Positions 39,088-47,232 of a stretch of DNA of 64,000 nucleotides are shown piece by piece (within the stretch, counting starts at the first letter, position 1; every line of letters starts with the position of its first letter). The notes beneath the pieces are model-generated. The model saw only the letters and a program-made list of their open reading frames with translations. It was not told where the DNA came from and made no database searches. The stretch comes from Beduini massiliensis (GTDB lineage: Bacteria > Bacillota_I > Bacilli_A > Erysipelotrichales > Coprobacillaceae). The translations under genes and the position numbers were made by a program. Where the stretch lies: the NCBI RefSeq assembly GCF_000829905.1, contig NZ_CDPP01000006.1, positions 765,177-829,176 on the forward strand, in the 5' to 3' direction.

Positions 39088-40560
39088 TTATCCTAATTGA
39101 ATACGCTTGGTTGCGATTTTATCTGTAAATGCAGCATCATGTTCTACAAAGATCATCGTTGGCTGATATTCTAAAATGAGATTTTCAATCTGAATACGCG
39201 ATAAAACATCAATATAATTGAGTGGTTCATCCCAAATATATAAATGAGCCTGCTGACAAAGACTGCTCGCAATAAGCACTTTTTTCTTTTGTCCGGCACT
39301 GAATTCTTCCATGTTTTTTTCGAATTGAATTCTTGAAAAATCTAATTTCCTTAAAATTGCTTTAAATAAGCTTTCATCAATCCCGATATTTTGAGCATAT
39401 TCTTTTAAATTTCCTTTTAAAAAAGCAGTATCTTGTGATACATAGGAAATCTTTAACTGATTTTTAATAAATATCGTACCGGAATGAGGAATCTCTTGTC
39501 CTAAAAGCAATTTAATAATACTTGATTTTCCGGAACCGTTTTTGCCGATCAAAGCCACTCGCTCACCGTCATAAACATTAAAGCTGAGATCTTGGATAAT
39601 CGGACGATCATAGACAATGTTTAAATGATCGACATACAGCATCTGACTGCTGTGAAACTTTAATGGATGGATAGCAAGTGATTCTGCTTCTTCAATATTT
39701 TTAAGCAGTTTTTCTTTTTCGTTTAACTGATCGTTTCGTCTTTTTTCCAGTGTCTTTGACCGTTTCATCATTTTAGCGGATTTGTGTCCGATGAAACCAC
39801 GATCGGGTCTTAATCCGGAGATGCGCTGTCCTTTTTTTGTGCTTTCAACATCATCTGACCATTGCGTTGTGCGTTTAGCGGCTTCATTTAGACGCTTAAT
39901 ATCTTTCTTTAAACGCTGATTCTCATTAAGTTCATACTGATCTTGGTAATCTTTATTTTGTTTCCAAGTGCTGTAATTTCCCTTTTGCACTTCAATATTC
40001 GCTTTGTTGATGGATAATACGTGATCGATACAGCCATCTAAAAAAGTACGATCATGGCTGATTAAGATAAATCCATTCTTTTTGTTTAAATACTCGCTGA
40101 CAACCCTGCGTCCATTCATGTCTAAATGGTTTGTCGGTTCATCGATCAATAGAAAGTGATGCTCCTTTAAAAATAAGATGGCGAGCATAATTTTAGTCTG
40201 TTCACCTTTGGATAAAGTAAAAAACATCTGATACAATGTTTCATCAGGAATTTCCAGTAATGAAAATTCTTTGTAAATCTGCCATTGTTCAATATTTGGG
40301 AGCATTTCTTCAATAATGTTGATTGTTAAATCATCTTCAATCGAAAAAGGAAAATAATCAAATTCAATGTCGGCACTGATTGTTCCTTTATATTCATATT
40401 CCCCCATCAATAGTTTTAAAAAAGTTGTTTTTCCTCTCCCATTTCTGCCGATAAATCCAAGCTTCCAATTCGTATCAATCTGAAAGCTTACATTATGAAA
40501 AATATTTTCAAATGAAGAATCATAGGAAAATGTTAATTGGGATATATTTATTAATGCCAT
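39088..40560 (-). CDS. ABC-F ribosomal protection protein, Lsa/CplR-like
   Basis: 490 residues with two ABC ATPase domains and no membrane segment. Walker A motifs are GRNGRGKTT and GKNGSGKSS; Walker B motifs are LLIDEPTNHLD and YIWDEPLNYID. The long linker between domains contains RISGLRPDRGFIGHKSAKMM, typical of the antibiotic-resistance ABC-F group (Lsa, Vml, CplR) that releases lincosamides, pleuromutilins and streptogramin A from ribosomes. Starting at 40560 places GGAGG eight bases upstream. A longer frame to 40668 would run through the attenuator, so it is rejected. The leader region with a short peptide and three complementary segments indicates antibiotic-induced control. Resistance itself is inferred from family. 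Confidence 0.88.
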   Translation of the reverse strand: MALINISQLTFSYDSSFENIFHNVSFQIDTNWKLGFIGRNGRGKTTFLKLLMGEYEYKGTISADIEFDYFPFSIEDDLTINIIEEMLPNIEQWQIYKEFSLLEIPDETLYQMFFTLSKGEQTKIMLAILFLKEHHFLLIDEPTNHLDMNGRRVVSEYLNKKNGFILISHDRTFLDGCIDHVLSINKANIEVQKGNYSTWKQNKDYQDQYELNENQRLKKDIKRLNEAAKRTTQWSDDVESTKKGQRISGLRPDRGFIGHKSAKMMKRSKTLEKRRNDQLNEKEKLLKNIEEAESLAIHPLKFHSSQMLYVDHLNIVYDRPIIQDLSFNVYDGERVALIGKNGSGKSSIIKLLLGQEIPHSGTIFIKNQLKISYVSQDTAFLKGNLKEYAQNIGIDESLFKAILRKLDFSRIQFEKNMEEFSAGQKKKVLIASSLCQQAHLYIWDEPLNYIDVLSRIQIENLILEYQPTMIFVEHDAAFTDKIATKRIQLG

Positions 40561-40589
40561 AAGTGTCCTCCTTATAATCAAAAAAGATT

Positions 40590-40719
40590 GCAAGAAATTA
40601 CAGTCCTTTTTAAGCATAATAAAAAGAAGATATATAATTTCTTGCTCGGACACACAAAAACTCGTCATTATTTGACCTTGTGCATCCTATTTTTTAGCAA
40701 GAAATTTTATACATCTTCT
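40590..40719 (-). promoter_or_regulatory. Ribosome-mediated transcription attenuator of the ABC-F gene
   Basis: Read on the minus strand, segment 1 (40719-40696) is nearly complementary to segment 2 (40646-40625), around AATTTCTTGCT/AGCAAGAAATT, and is followed by TTTTTATT: a long terminator. Segment 3 (40600-40590, TAATTTCTTGC) can pair with the same part of segment 2 instead. Segment 1 contains a six-codon reading frame. A ribosome stalled there would free segment 2 to pair with segment 3 and allow readthrough. Confidence 0.8.
40694..40714 (-). CDS. Leader peptide MYKISC of the ABC-F gene
   Basis: Six codons and TAA, starting at the ATG on 40714. AAAGGGG lies eight bases upstream and the promoter start only about 18 bases before the ATG. 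The frame sits entirely in the 5' arm of the terminator. Known ABC-F genes use such short peptides as sensors of ribosome stalling. Confidence 0.7.
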   Translation of the reverse strand: MYKISC

Positions 40720-40738
40720 CATCCCCTTTGTTACTTTA

Positions 40739-40767
40739 AATATAGGCTATTTTAAATAATTTATCAA
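40739..40767 (-). promoter_or_regulatory. ABC-F promoter
   Basis: On the minus strand TTGATA (40762-40767), 17 bases, TATATT (40739-40744). Confidence 0.75.
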
Positions 40768-40786
40768 CCTATTTTAAAGGAATTTA

Positions 40787-40819
40787 AAATAAAAAGCGAT
40801 ATGATTGAAATCATACCGC
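40787..40819 (-). terminator. Terminator of the HAD phosphatase gene
   Basis: GCGGTATGAT and ATCATATCGC pair with one wobble on the minus strand, then TTTTTATTTT. It lies just upstream of the ABC-F promoter and insulates it. Confidence 0.85.
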
Positions 40820-40826
40820 GTATATT

Positions 40827-41483
40827 TTATAGTTTTTGGTCTTTTATTAAAGTCAGAACATCATTTAAACTGTTTGCAATATCATAAGTCATCTCTGCAT
40901 ATTCTTTTTCCGGATATTTCATATCAGGAATACAGATCACACGAATATCAGCACTGTAGGCTGCCTGAATACCGGCTTCGGAATCTTCTAATACTAATGC
41001 CTCATTTGGACTGACTCCGAGTTTTTCGCAAGACTTCAGGAATACTTCCGGATTTGGTTTTCCTTTTGACACTTCATCACCACAGATCGAATCATCAAAA
41101 TAGGAAGCAATCTTTGCATTCTCTAAAATAACGTCGACACGATGACGATTAGAAGATGTTGCTACAATCGTTTTATAGTTGTTTTCTTTTAAATATTTCA
41201 ACAGTTCGATTAAACCGGGTTTAATCGGTACCCCTTTTGTTTCAAATAAATCTGCCATATAAGCATGCACTTTTTGAATAACTTCTTCAATGGGAAAATC
41301 TTCTCCGAATTCTTTATGAAATTGCGCATAGATTCCGGCAATAGGTTTACCTAATAGGGTTTTATAAAATTCTTCTGTCATGGTGTGTCCCAATTTATTG
41401 CATTCGATCACATACCCGTCAAAAGTGACTCTTTCGCTGTCGATCATGAGACCATCCATATCAAAAATAACTGCTTTAAGCAT
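40827..41483 (-). CDS. HAD superfamily phosphatase, beta-phosphoglucomutase-like subfamily
   Basis: 218 residues. HAD motif I is FDMDGLMIDSE with the nucleophile aspartate. Motif II is VATSSNRHRV, motif III the lysine in KGKPNPEVFL, and motif IV LEDSEAGIQAA. An alpha-helical cap lies between motifs I and II, as in the PgmB/Gph group that acts on sugar phosphates and similar small phosphoesters. The exact substrate cannot be told. GAAAGGCGG precedes the ATG, and the gene is monocistronic with its own promoter and terminator. Confidence 0.9.
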   Translation of the reverse strand: MLKAVIFDMDGLMIDSERVTFDGYVIECNKLGHTMTEEFYKTLLGKPIAGIYAQFHKEFGEDFPIEEVIQKVHAYMADLFETKGVPIKPGLIELLKYLKENNYKTIVATSSNRHRVDVILENAKIASYFDDSICGDEVSKGKPNPEVFLKSCEKLGVSPNEALVLEDSEAGIQAAYSADIRVICIPDMKYPEKEYAEMTYDIANSLNDVLTLIKDQKL

Positions 41484-41514
41484 AGTGTAATCCGCCTTTC
41501 ATTTCGTTAGTTAT

Positions 41515-41543
41515 AATGTAAACTAAATTAAACGATGTGTCAA
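41515..41543 (-). promoter_or_regulatory. Promoter of the HAD gene
   Basis: On the minus strand TTGACA (41538-41543), 17 bases, TACATT (41515-41520). The 10-base direct repeat AAACTAAATT occurs on + at 41520-41529 and 41547-41556, bracketing the -35. Nothing else is recognised between 41557 and 41678. Confidence 0.65.
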
Positions 41544-41678
41544 TTTAAACTAAATTTAAAATTTAATACTTAATGTTTTTTATAAATACATTACTAATAT
41601 ACGAACCTTTTGCATATATTTTAGGGGAACCATAAATTTAGTGCTAATAAAGAAAAAAGAAAAAATAATAAATAGGTG

Positions 41679-41706
41679 TTGACAAGTAAAATTAAAAATG
41701 TATAAT
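41679..41706 (+). promoter_or_regulatory. Consensus promoter of the T-box amino-acid transporter operon
   Basis: TTGACA (41679-41684), 16 bases, TATAAT (41701-41706), a perfect match to the housekeeping consensus boxes. Confidence 0.85.
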
Positions 41707-41724
41707 GAGGGCATACAAATAAAC

Positions 41725-41949
41725 CCAACGATAAAGAGAGTAGTTATCTGAAATGTTTCAGCGAGTTAATGTAGGTGAGAGATTAACACAGGAAAGATGG
41801 CGAAGCGCACTTTGGAGGGGGATATCTGAATTCATAGGATATTCGGTAAGCTTACCTTACAAGCGAGAGTGGATATGAGGTCAACTTATATCAACGAGAG
41901 TGGTACCGCGATATATTCGTCTCTTGATTTATTTCAAGAGGCGTTTTTT
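41725..41949 (+). ncRNA. T-box leader of the amino-acid ABC transporter, specifier probably UUC (Phe)
   Basis: All canonical elements are visible. AGAGAGTAG opens stem I, CAGCGAG gives the AG bulge, and a GTTAAT/ATTAAC hairpin with GGTGAGAG forms the distal loop. GCACTTTGGAG follows, then the 3' side of the specifier loop reads TGAA-TTC-A with TTC at 41831-41833. The T-box AGAGTGGTACCGCG is at 41897-41910. Antiterminator arms CGAGAG and CTCTTG pair across it. The competing terminator (41918-41949) pairs CTCTTGA with TCAAGAG before TTTTTT. The T-box is certain; the specifier reading is likely. Confidence 0.92.
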
Positions 41950-41971
41950 ATTTATAAAAGGAGGAGAAGTT

Positions 41972-42667
41972 ATGATTGGTACAATGACATTAGATTTTTC
42001 AACGATGGCGCCTTATTGGACATGGTTTGTAGAAGGTGCGATCACAACAGTATGGTTAACTGCTGTAACGGTTATTGCAGGGACTGTAATAGGATTCCTT
42101 GCAACGATTATGAAGCGATCACGAATTAAACCTATTAATTGGATAGCAAATATTTATACTTCAGTCATTCGAGGAACACCAATTTTACTTCAATTGTATA
42201 TTGTTGCATTTGGTCTACCTTCATTAGGTATAAAGATTCCTGATATTATGGGAATTCCTAGATCATCTATGTATTTATCTTGTATCATTGCATTATCGTT
42301 AAACTCAGGGGCATATATTTGTGAAATCTTCAGAGCCGGATTAAATGCAGTAGATGCCGGTCAAGCTGAAGCGGCAAGATCACTAGGGTTAAACAGTAAG
42401 CAAACAATGCGTTTAATTATTTTGCCACAGGCAGTAAAAACCGTTTTACCATCTTTAGTTAATGAGTTTATTATGATGATTAAGGAGACCTCACTTGTTT
42501 CAACATTGGGATTAGGTGACGTGATGTATACACAGAAAATAATACAAGGATCAACGTATCGTATTTTTGAACCTTATATTATTATCGCAATTATTTATTT
42601 AGCACTAACAACAGTCTTAACATTTATTTCAGGCAAAATAGAAAGGAAGATGAATACAGATGCTTAA
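41972..42667 (+). CDS. Polar amino-acid ABC transporter permease (HisM/GlnP type)
   Basis: 231 residues with about five membrane helices and the EAA loop [20 protein letters not shown] that docks on the ATPase. The family imports polar or other single amino acids. The start at 41972 has AAAGGAGGAG just upstream. A longer frame from 41900 would start inside the T-box antiterminator and is rejected. The gene overlaps the ATPase gene by eight bases. It opens the T-box-controlled operon, so import should rise when the cognate tRNA is uncharged. Confidence 0.93.
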   Translation: MIGTMTLDFSTMAPYWTWFVEGAITTVWLTAVTVIAGTVIGFLATIMKRSRIKPINWIANIYTSVIRGTPILLQLYIVAFGLPSLGIKIPDIMGIPRSSMYLSCIIALSLNSGAYICEIFRAGLNAVDAGQAEAARSLGLNSKQTMRLIILPQAVKTVLPSLVNEFIMMIKETSLVSTLGLGDVMYTQKIIQGSTYRIFEPYIIIAIIYLALTTVLTFISGKIERKMNTDA

Positions 42668-43394
42668 AACAGTCGATTTACACAAAACTTATGGTAAGTT
42701 AGAAGTTTTAAAAGGAATTACAACAGAGATTCATACAGGTGAAGTGGTTGCCATTATTGGTCCATCAGGATCTGGAAAGTCTACTTTCTTACGATGCCTT
42801 AACCTGCTAGAGGAGCCCACAAAAGGGGAAGTTATTTTTAAAGATCAGAATTTGACAACAAAAGTAGATAAAGATTTTGATTTGAATAAGGTAAGAGAAC
42901 ACATTGGTATGGTATTTCAGCATTTCAATTTATTTCCTCATAAAACGGTAATTGAAAATATTATGCTGGCACCCATTAAAGTTAAAGGGTTATCAAAAGA
43001 ACAGGCACATGACAGAGCTTTGGAATTACTAAAAAAAGTGGGATTAGAAGATAAAAAAGATGTTTATCCAAATAAACTGTCCGGTGGACAAAAACAACGT
43101 GTGGCGATTGCCAGAGCATTAGCGATGCAACCCGATGTTATGTTGTTTGACGAACCGACAAGTGCCTTAGATCCAGAGATGGTAAAAGAAGTATTATTAG
43201 TTATTCAAGATTTAGCTAAATCAGGAATGACAACAGTCATTGTAACTCATGAAATGGGTTTCGCGAAAGAAATCGCATCACGTGTAATGTTCATTGATCA
43301 AGGAATTATCTTAGAAGAAGGAACTCCGGATGAGGTATTCAATCATCCAAAACACGAAAGAACAAAAGAATTTTTTGATAAAGTGATGTATTAA
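42660..43394 (+). CDS. Polar amino-acid ABC transporter ATP-binding protein (GlnQ type)
   Basis: 244 residues. Walker [11 protein letters not shown]-loop [12 protein letters not shown], signature [16 protein letters not shown], Walker [13 protein letters not shown] and H-loop [10 protein letters not shown] are those of the GlnQ/HisP group. It starts eight bases before the permease stop, so it is translationally coupled, and ends 20 bases before the binding-protein gene. Together they form a complete importer. Confidence 0.95.
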   Translation: MLKTVDLHKTYGKLEVLKGITTEIHTGEVVAIIGPSGSGKSTFLRCLNLLEEPTKGEVIFKDQNLTTKVDKDFDLNKVREHIGMVFQHFNLFPHKTVIENIMLAPIKVKGLSKEQAHDRALELLKKVGLEDKKDVYPNKLSGGQKQRVAIARALAMQPDVMLFDEPTSALDPEMVKEVLLVIQDLAKSGMTTVIVTHEMGFAKEIASRVMFIDQGIILEEGTPDEVFNHPKHERTKEFFDKVMY

Positions 43395-43414
43395 AAGAAA
43401 AGGGGATAAAAACT

Positions 43415-44311
43415 ATGAAAAAATTAGTAAAATTATTAATGGTTGCTTGTATGACAGCAGCATTAGTTGGATGTAGTTCAGGTGGAGAAACTGATAGGTT
43501 AGAACAAATAAAAAAACAGGGGTATATCACATTAGGAACTTCTCCTGATTATGCACCAAATGAATTTTATATTGAAGAAAACGGGAAAAAGAAAGTAGTC
43601 GGATCCGATATTGACATGGCACAAGCAATCGCTGATAAAATCGGAGTAGAATTAAGAATTCAAGAATCAGACTTTAATACAGTAATTGCAAACGTTCAAG
43701 CAGGAAATGTAGATATGGGGATTTCCGGTTTTGCTTGGAAATCTGAAAGAGCTGAGGTAGTTGATTTTTCTGATAACTATTCAAGAGATACCGGAGAAAC
43801 AAGCTGGCAAGGCTTAATGGTAAGAAAAGAAGACGCTGAAAAATTTAAAACAAAAGAAGATGTGAAAAACGCTAAAATAAAAATTGGAGCACAGACAGGT
43901 TCTATTCAATATGATATGGCTTTAGCAGTAGTAGCGAATAAAAGTGATATTGTAGCTGTTGCGGATACAACTTCTTGTGCAGGATTATTATCTACTGGGG
44001 ATATTGATGCCTTTGTATGTACTTCAACTCAGGCTTATGCTTTGATGGAAACCTTTAACAACATTACAATTTTACCAGAAAAAGAATTTAATATGGATCC
44101 AGATGAGTTTTATGATAGAACAGGAGTAATCGTCGCTAAAGGAGATAGTTCAAAAGCTCTATTAGAAGTAATCAATGAAGTAATTGAAGAAGCAAAAGTT
44201 AAAGACGAGAATGGATTAGATAATTTAACTAAATGGTATGAAAATGCTGTTAAATTAATGCCTTTTGAAATTCCAGAAGACCAAATCAATCAATTAGAAA
44301 CAGCTGAATAA
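43415..44311 (+). CDS. Amino-acid ABC transporter substrate-binding lipoprotein
   Basis: 298 residues with a lipoprotein signal peptide ending in the lipobox LVGC, so Cys-20 is lipidated and holds the protein on the outer membrane face. The family-3 binding fold starts ITLGTSPDYAPNEFY and has GSDIDMAQAIADKIGVEL and GISGFAWKSERAEVVDFS, which contact the amino acid's main-chain groups. The side chain it selects cannot be read. The T-box specifier suggests phenylalanine or another aromatic. A terminator hairpin follows, reducing flow into the peptidase gene. Confidence 0.93.
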   Translation: MKKLVKLLMVACMTAALVGCSSGGETDRLEQIKKQGYITLGTSPDYAPNEFYIEENGKKKVVGSDIDMAQAIADKIGVELRIQESDFNTVIANVQAGNVDMGISGFAWKSERAEVVDFSDNYSRDTGETSWQGLMVRKEDAEKFKTKEDVKNAKIKIGAQTGSIQYDMALAVVANKSDIVAVADTTSCAGLLSTGDIDAFVCTSTQAYALMETFNNITILPEKEFNMDPDEFYDRTGVIVAKGDSSKALLEVINEVIEEAKVKDENGLDNLTKWYENAVKLMPFEIPEDQINQLETAE

Positions 44312-44317
44312 TAATAG

Positions 44318-44340
44318 AAAGCAACTTTTGTTGCTTTTTA
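44318..44340 (+). terminator. Intergenic terminator after the binding-protein gene
   Basis: AAAGCAAC and GTTGCTTT pair around TTTT, followed by TTTA. It lies 27 bases upstream of the next ATG, so it is probably partial. Confidence 0.75.
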
Positions 44341-44363
44341 TAAAAGAAAAAAGGAGAAAAACA

Positions 44364-45530
44364 ATGGACTGCAAACAAATTATTAAAGATTCAGTAGAAT
44401 CAAAAGTAGAAGATTACATGAGTTTAGTAAAGAGTATGTATGAAAATCCGGAAATCGGAAATGAAGAATTTGAAACAATGGAACTACTTTCTTCATATTT
44501 AGAAAAGGCTGGATTTGAAACAACCAAAGGATATGTTGTTCCCACTGGTTTCTTAGGAAAGTATGAGACAGGAAAACCTGGACCTAAAATCGCATTTATG
44601 TGTGAATATGATGCTTTACCGGAAGTAGGGCATGGCTGTGGGCATAACCTGATTGCCGGAATTGGGATTGCGGCAGGGGAAGCCTTAAAAGCCGTTATCG
44701 ATCAATTTGGCGGAACCGTATTAGTTGTTGGAACACCGGCTGAAGAAAACTTCGGTGGTAAAGTTTCGATGGCAGAGGCAGGGGTATTTGATGATGTCGA
44801 TGCTGCACTGATGGTACATCCGGGAACATCAAGTGGATTAGGCGGACGTTCAAATGCAATCAATCCGGTGAAGTTTGAATTCTTCGGAAAAAATGCACAT
44901 GGCTGTCATCCACAGGATGGGGCTTCTGCTTTAGATGCTGCTGTGATGACATATATTCAAATCAATTTATTGAGACAATTTGTTGAAAAGAATACGTTCA
45001 TTCATGGAATTATCAGAGATGGCGGAGCTGCTGCCAATGTTATTCCGGCTTATACATCAATGGAATATTATTTCAGAGCACCGACAATGAAATATGCTTT
45101 GGAAGTAACAGACAAAGCAATCGAATGTGCAAAAGGGGCATGTCTTGCGACTGGCACAACCTTTAAGACTTCAATCTATGAGTGTCCTTATGAAGACACT
45201 TTGATTAACTATACATTAGCCGATATTTTGAATGATAAATATACGGAACTCGGTGTTCCCGATATTGAACCTGTTAATGAAGTAGGGGACGGATCAACAG
45301 ATGTTGGTGCTGTAAGCTATAAATGTCCGACTATTCAAGGAAGAATTAAAATTGCCGATACGTGTGTAACTGGACATTCAAAGGAAATGGCTGCGGCAAC
45401 TATTTCCCCAGAAGGTAAAAACGGGTTAATCAAAGCTGCCGAAGGGATCGCTTTAACCGCATTGGAATTGTTGGAAAAACCAGAATTGCTTCAAAAAGTG
45501 AAAGACGAATTTATTGCCGCAACAAAATAA
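44364..45530 (+). CDS. M20 family metallopeptidase/amidohydrolase (PM20D2-like)
   Basis: 388 residues. The metal-binding segment CEYDALPEVGHGCGHN (around residues 77-92) is the form found in the M20 subgroup of aminoacylase/AbgB/PM20D2-like enzymes. TPAEENFGGK follows with the catalytic glutamate, and GKNAHGCHPQDGASALDAA marks the dimerisation domain. Such enzymes cleave dipeptides or N-acyl amino acids. I choose the start at 44364 because AAGGAG lies upstream; a frame from 44328 starts inside the terminator. Lying at the end of the T-box operon, it probably releases the amino acid that the transporter brings in as a derivative or dipeptide; this link is inference. Confidence 0.88.
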   Translation: MDCKQIIKDSVESKVEDYMSLVKSMYENPEIGNEEFETMELLSSYLEKAGFETTKGYVVPTGFLGKYETGKPGPKIAFMCEYDALPEVGHGCGHNLIAGIGIAAGEALKAVIDQFGGTVLVVGTPAEENFGGKVSMAEAGVFDDVDAALMVHPGTSSGLGGRSNAINPVKFEFFGKNAHGCHPQDGASALDAAVMTYIQINLLRQFVEKNTFIHGIIRDGGAAANVIPAYTSMEYYFRAPTMKYALEVTDKAIECAKGACLATGTTFKTSIYECPYEDTLINYTLADILNDKYTELGVPDIEPVNEVGDGSTDVGAVSYKCPTIQGRIKIADTCVTGHSKEMAAATISPEGKNGLIKAAEGIALTALELLEKPELLQKVKDEFIAATK

Positions 45531-45577
45531 ATTAGGATCTTAGTTGATAAAAACAGATGAGTATTGTAGAATAAATT

Positions 45578-45636
45578 AGATTTCTCTAATGTGAAGAAGG
45601 TCACAAAACGTGATTTCATTAGAGAATCTTTTTATT
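45578..45636 (+). terminator. Long-stem terminator of the transporter/peptidase operon
   Basis: AGATTTCTCTAATG pairs with CATTAGAGAATCT with one bulge; TCAC/GTGA extends the stem inside. It is followed by TTTTATTTT. Confidence 0.85.
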
Positions 45637-45686
45637 TTAGAATAGTGTACTTCAAGAACGATAAACGAAACAAAAAGGAGAGAACA

Positions 45687-46508
45687 ATGAAGATAGTCAA
45701 ACGTTTATTAAAAGTATTTGCGGTATTGTTTATAGTTGGCTGTCTATGCATAGGATATGCCTTTTTGGTGGAGCCTAAACGATTAGTTGTTAATGAATAT
45801 GAGTTAGAAAAGAATGATCAGCTTGCTTCCATTAAGATTGTGCAGCTGTCAGATACCCATGTGGGAAATCATTATGATATTAAACAATTAGATAAGTTGG
45901 TTGAGAAAACCAATCGATTAGATCCTGATCTTATTGTGTTTACAGGGGATTTATTTGATGTTTACTCCCAGTATCCTAAAAACAAAGAGGTGCAGGAAAG
46001 TCTCTCCCGTTTGCAAGCGACCTATGGAAAGATTGCGGTATGGGGCAATCGTGATTATGGCGGTGGTGCCGAGCGCATCTATCAGGATTTAATGGAGAAT
46101 GCCGGCTTTATTGTACTAAGTAATGAAGTAATGTCGATTAAGGTAGATAATAAAATACTCTCTATTGGCGGAGTTGATGACTTTTTATTGGGCAATCCGC
46201 AAATGAAGCGAACCGCTGATCAATTAAATGGCGATTATAACGTATTATTGATGCATGAACCTGATGAAGCAGAAATGTTAGTGAATACATCAGCAGATCT
46301 GATATTAACCGGGCATAGTCATGGCGGACAGATTCGTCTGCCGATCATACCGGGAATACGCACTGAATTAGCGCATCGCTATGTGGATGGTTTCTATACT
46401 ATTGATGAAGATACGTTGTTATTTGTAAATACCGGTATTGGCACAACCAAGATTCATGCACGTTTTATGGTGCCGCCGGAAATAGATGTGTTTGAAATTA
46501 AATTTTAG
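45687..46508 (+). CDS. Membrane-anchored calcineurin-like metallophosphoesterase (YkuE/YaeI type)
   Basis: 273 residues. An N-terminal hydrophobic anchor (about 7-27) is followed by metal-binding motifs in order: SDTHVGNH, GDLFDV, GNRDYG, LMHEPDE and GHSHGGQIRLP. The family hydrolyses phosphoesters; YkuE/YaeI relatives act at the membrane, but the substrate here is unknown. The start at 45687 follows AAAGGAG. An upstream in-frame start at 45591 lies in the preceding terminator and is rejected. Confidence 0.88.
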   Translation: MKIVKRLLKVFAVLFIVGCLCIGYAFLVEPKRLVVNEYELEKNDQLASIKIVQLSDTHVGNHYDIKQLDKLVEKTNRLDPDLIVFTGDLFDVYSQYPKNKEVQESLSRLQATYGKIAVWGNRDYGGGAERIYQDLMENAGFIVLSNEVMSIKVDNKILSIGGVDDFLLGNPQMKRTADQLNGDYNVLLMHEPDEAEMLVNTSADLILTGHSHGGQIRLPIIPGIRTELAHRYVDGFYTIDEDTLLFVNTGIGTTKIHARFMVPPEIDVFEIKF

Positions 46509-46580
46509 AACTCTAAGTGAAATATACTCAATATTTGGTTATCCAAATGAAGGGAACGGTAGCAAAAGAGTTCTTTTTTA
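46507..46580 (+). terminator. Possible long-loop terminator after the phosphoesterase gene
   Basis: AGAACTCT (46507-46514) pairs with AGAGTTCT (46567-46574), followed by TTTTTT. The loop of 52 bases holds a smaller ATTTGG/CCAAAT hairpin. The stem closes over a long distance, so this is less certain than the others here. Confidence 0.5.
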
Positions 46581-46635
46581 ATAGACTGGTTTTTTTAATA
46601 ATGAAATGCTATGATAGAGGCAATGAGGTGTAGAT

Positions 46636-47232
46636 ATGGCAAAATTTTATGCAGTAAAAAACGGAAAAGTACCGGGAATTTATTCTACTTGGGAGGCATG
46701 TAAAAAGCAGGTGGCAGGATTCTCAGGAGCAGTATATAAAAGTTTCACATCCAAAGAAGAAGCAGAAGCGTTTATCAAAGATCAGCCTAAAACGATTGAT
46801 CAGCCAGGCTTGATTGCTTATGTTGATGGCAGTTACAATATTAAAACGAAGGAATATGGGTATGGCTGTGTGCTTTTAGATGGACAGACCGTAGTGAAAG
46901 AATTATTGGGGAAAGGCGATCATCCGGAGTATGCGTCGATGCGTAATGTTGCCGGGGAAATATTTGGAAGTGAGGTCGCTATAAAGTATGCTATTGAACA
47001 TGGGTATTCAGCGATCTATATTTATTATGATTATGAAGGGATACAAAAATGGGCAGATGGATTATGGAAAGCAAATAAGGTCGGAACGCAGCGATATCAG
47101 CAGATCATCAAAGAATTTAGAACAAAAATTGCAATCCAGTTTATTAAAGTTTTAGCACATAGCGGCGATCTTTATAATGAAAGAGCCGATTATTTAGCGA
47201 AAAAAGCAGCGGGGGTTAAATATGAAGATTAA
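46636..47232 (+). CDS. rnhA: Ribonuclease H1 with N-terminal hybrid-binding domain
   Basis: 198 residues. The first ~45 form the viroplasmin-type hybrid-binding domain (MAKFYAVKNGKVPGIYSTWE, YKSFTSKEEAEAFI). The RNase H fold follows, with AYVDGSY, the GEIFGSEVAIKYA glutamate, YYDYEGIQKWADG and a C-terminal ERADYLAKKA aspartate as the catalytic acidic residues. It removes RNA from RNA-DNA hybrids in the cytoplasm. A TATGAT -10 box at 46610-46615 probably starts the operon. The gene overlaps rnmV by eleven bases. Confidence 0.93.
   Translation: MAKFYAVKNGKVPGIYSTWEACKKQVAGFSGAVYKSFTSKEEAEAFIKDQPKTIDQPGLIAYVDGSYNIKTKEYGYGCVLLDGQTVVKELLGKGDHPEYASMRNVAGEIFGSEVAIKYAIEHGYSAIYIYYDYEGIQKWADGLWKANKVGTQRYQQIIKEFRTKIAIQFIKVLAHSGDLYNERADYLAKKAAGVKYED

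Noticed and set aside
40561..40668. 36-residue N-terminal extension of the ABC-F protein
   Set aside because: It overlaps the attenuator segments, and the ATG at 40560 has a strong ribosome site and the family's usual start.
41869..42129. 86-residue frame across the T-box antiterminator and the permease start
   Set aside because: It lies over the T-box and terminator, has no ribosome binding site and is out of frame with the real permease.
45591..45686. Longer N-terminus for the metallophosphoesterase
   Set aside because: These codons fall in the terminator of the previous operon and lack a ribosome site; the start at 45687 gives a normal membrane anchor.
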